The notes beneath the pieces are model-generated. The model was given only the letters and a program-made list of their open reading frames with translations. It was not told the DNA's origin and did no database searches. Below are positions 63,294-64,000 of a DNA stretch of 64,000 nucleotides, one piece after another; the stretch's first letter is position 1; each line of letters starts with the position of its first letter. Made by a program: the position numbers and the translations under genes. The stretch comes from a virus, in IMG/VR virus record IMGVR_UViG_3300020057_000027, positions 1-64,000 of that record. One strand, written 5' to 3'.

Positions 63294-64000
63294 AAACAAT
63301 ATTTTTTGATTTAGAAACTACAGACCTCAATTTTGTTGGGCAGATATTAAACTACGCTTTTGTTGCTGTAGATAGTAGCTGGAAGATCACAGATACTCTT
63401 CACGGTACGATTAAAGTATCTCCGCTTCAGTTACCATCTCCGTATGCTATTCTTGCTAATCGGGTTGATTTGATTAAACACCAAGAGACAGCAGAAGATA
63501 CAGAGCCTAATGCGATGTTAAAAATTCGTCATTGGTTGGATGATGTTATTGAGAAAGAAAAAGATCCAGTTAAGCTGATTGGTTTTAACTCTGTTAGATT
63601 TGACGTTCCTTTTCTTAGAACTTCTATGATAAGAAACGGAATCAATCCGTATCATCCTCAGTTAAGATATGGAGATGTACTTCACGTTGCACAGAAGTTA
63701 GCAGCAGTAAATCCTTCTTTTGATGCTATGCTTGGAGTAAATAAGTCCTTGAAGCTTGAAAGACTTTGCCAATTAGAAAATATAATGCAAGGTAAGCAGA
63801 CACACGAAAGTTTAGATGACGTGTTAATCACTATTGAACTAGCAAAACACTTTTCTAATAACTATGGTATTGATGTTAGGTCGTGGTCAGAATATGAAGC
63901 GAAGAAATTTGAAGACGGAAAGAAAGTTGTTATAAAAGTCTTTCCAGAGAAAGATGCTAAGTATCATCAAGATGAATATGCTAACAATAAAACTTCAGCA
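63290..64000 (+). CDS. DEDD exonuclease, ExoI-like (3' end outside window)
   Basis: A frame from ATG 63290 that runs through the window end (237 codons visible). It has the three DEDD exonuclease motifs: F-F-D-L-E-T-T-D (I), G-F-N-S-V-R-F-D-V-P-F-L (II) and H-E-S-L-D-D-V-L (III), in the spacing of exodeoxyribonuclease I/DnaQ proteins. It would degrade single-stranded DNA 3' to 5', in repair, recombination or host DNA breakdown. The ATG overlaps the preceding stop by three bases. Confidence 0.8.
   Translation, partial: MKTIFFDLETTDLNFVGQILNYAFVAVDSSWKITDTLHGTIKVSPLQLPSPYAILANRVDLIKHQETAEDTEPNAMLKIRHWLDDVIEKEKDPVKLIGFNSVRFDVPFLRTSMIRNGINPYHPQLRYGDVLHVAQKLAAVNPSFDAMLGVNKSLKLERLCQLENIMQGKQTHESLDDVLITIELAKHFSNNYGIDVRSWSEYEAKKFEDGKKVVIKVFPEKDAKYHQDEYANNKTSA

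Noticed and set aside
1-64000. tRNA or rRNA genes, insertion sequences, integrase or att sites
   Set aside because: Reading through the gaps I see no cloverleaf-like sequence, transposase or integrase; the noncoding spaces are short and accounted for. A tRNA scan would be decisive.

Overview
The window is a contiguous piece of the genome of a T4-superfamily myovirus (tailed dsDNA phage). It is AT-rich, densely packed, and carries essentially every gene on the + strand. The diagnostic set is prohead core (gp22), major capsid protein (gp23), tail-tube-like protein, UvsY, UvsW, late sigma factor gp55, recombination nuclease gp46/gp47, clamp gp45, clamp loader gp44/gp62, RegA, DNA polymerase gp43, UvsX, helicase gp41 and primase gp61. 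ThyX, a B12-type (class II) ribonucleotide reductase and a CobS/CobT-like pair make it resemble marine or freshwater T4-like phages more than coliphage T4. The host cannot be named from the sequence.

Layout: 1-6.2 kb holds structural genes (end of a repeat fibre-like protein, small virion proteins, gp22, gp23, a GIY-YIG endonuclease, a tail-tube-like protein), driven by TATAAATA-type late promoters. 6.2-18.9 kb holds small genes, uvsY/uvsW, three perfect 54-bp tandem repeats in a noncoding gap, gp55, gp47/gp46, a ClpP-like protease and an amino-methyltransferase. 19-22.6 kb holds the CobT/CobS-like pair, each gene with a strong sigma70-type promoter. 23-28.3 kb holds the clamp, clamp loader, regA, dUTPase, a phosphoesterase and a lysozyme.

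28.3-34.1 kb is the DNA polymerase, broken into two genes. Between the halves lie a phosphoesterase, a PD-(D/E)xK restriction-endonuclease-like gene and a Dam-family methyltransferase. 34-38.8 kb holds uvsX, the gp41 helicase carried as two genes joined by a split intein, the only minus-strand gene (a GIY-YIG endonuclease) and a second dam. 38.9-47.8 kb is a late-type block in which three proteins start with what looks like a T4 internal-protein capsid-targeting peptide. 47.8-51.3 kb holds secreted and lysis-type proteins (Cys-rich secreted protein, lytic transglycosylase, spanin-like genes). 51.4-64 kb holds a hydroxylase fusion, primase, ThyX, a secreted protein of unknown function, the ribonucleotide reductase in two genes, a RuvC-like resolvase and a window-truncated exonuclease.

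The most striking feature is the load of protein-splicing elements. There are six inteins in five replication or dNTP-supply proteins (UvsW, gp43, gp41, ThyX, and NrdJ twice). Two of these (gp41 and the second in NrdJ) are naturally split, so helicase and reductase must be assembled by trans-splicing. Other notable signals are several strong promoters whose -10 box ends 5-6 bases before an ATG lacking a ribosome site (predicted leaderless mRNAs), a restriction-modification-like cassette inside the broken polymerase, packaged 'internal protein' candidates including a ligase-like nucleotidyltransferase, and gene scars left by mobile elements.
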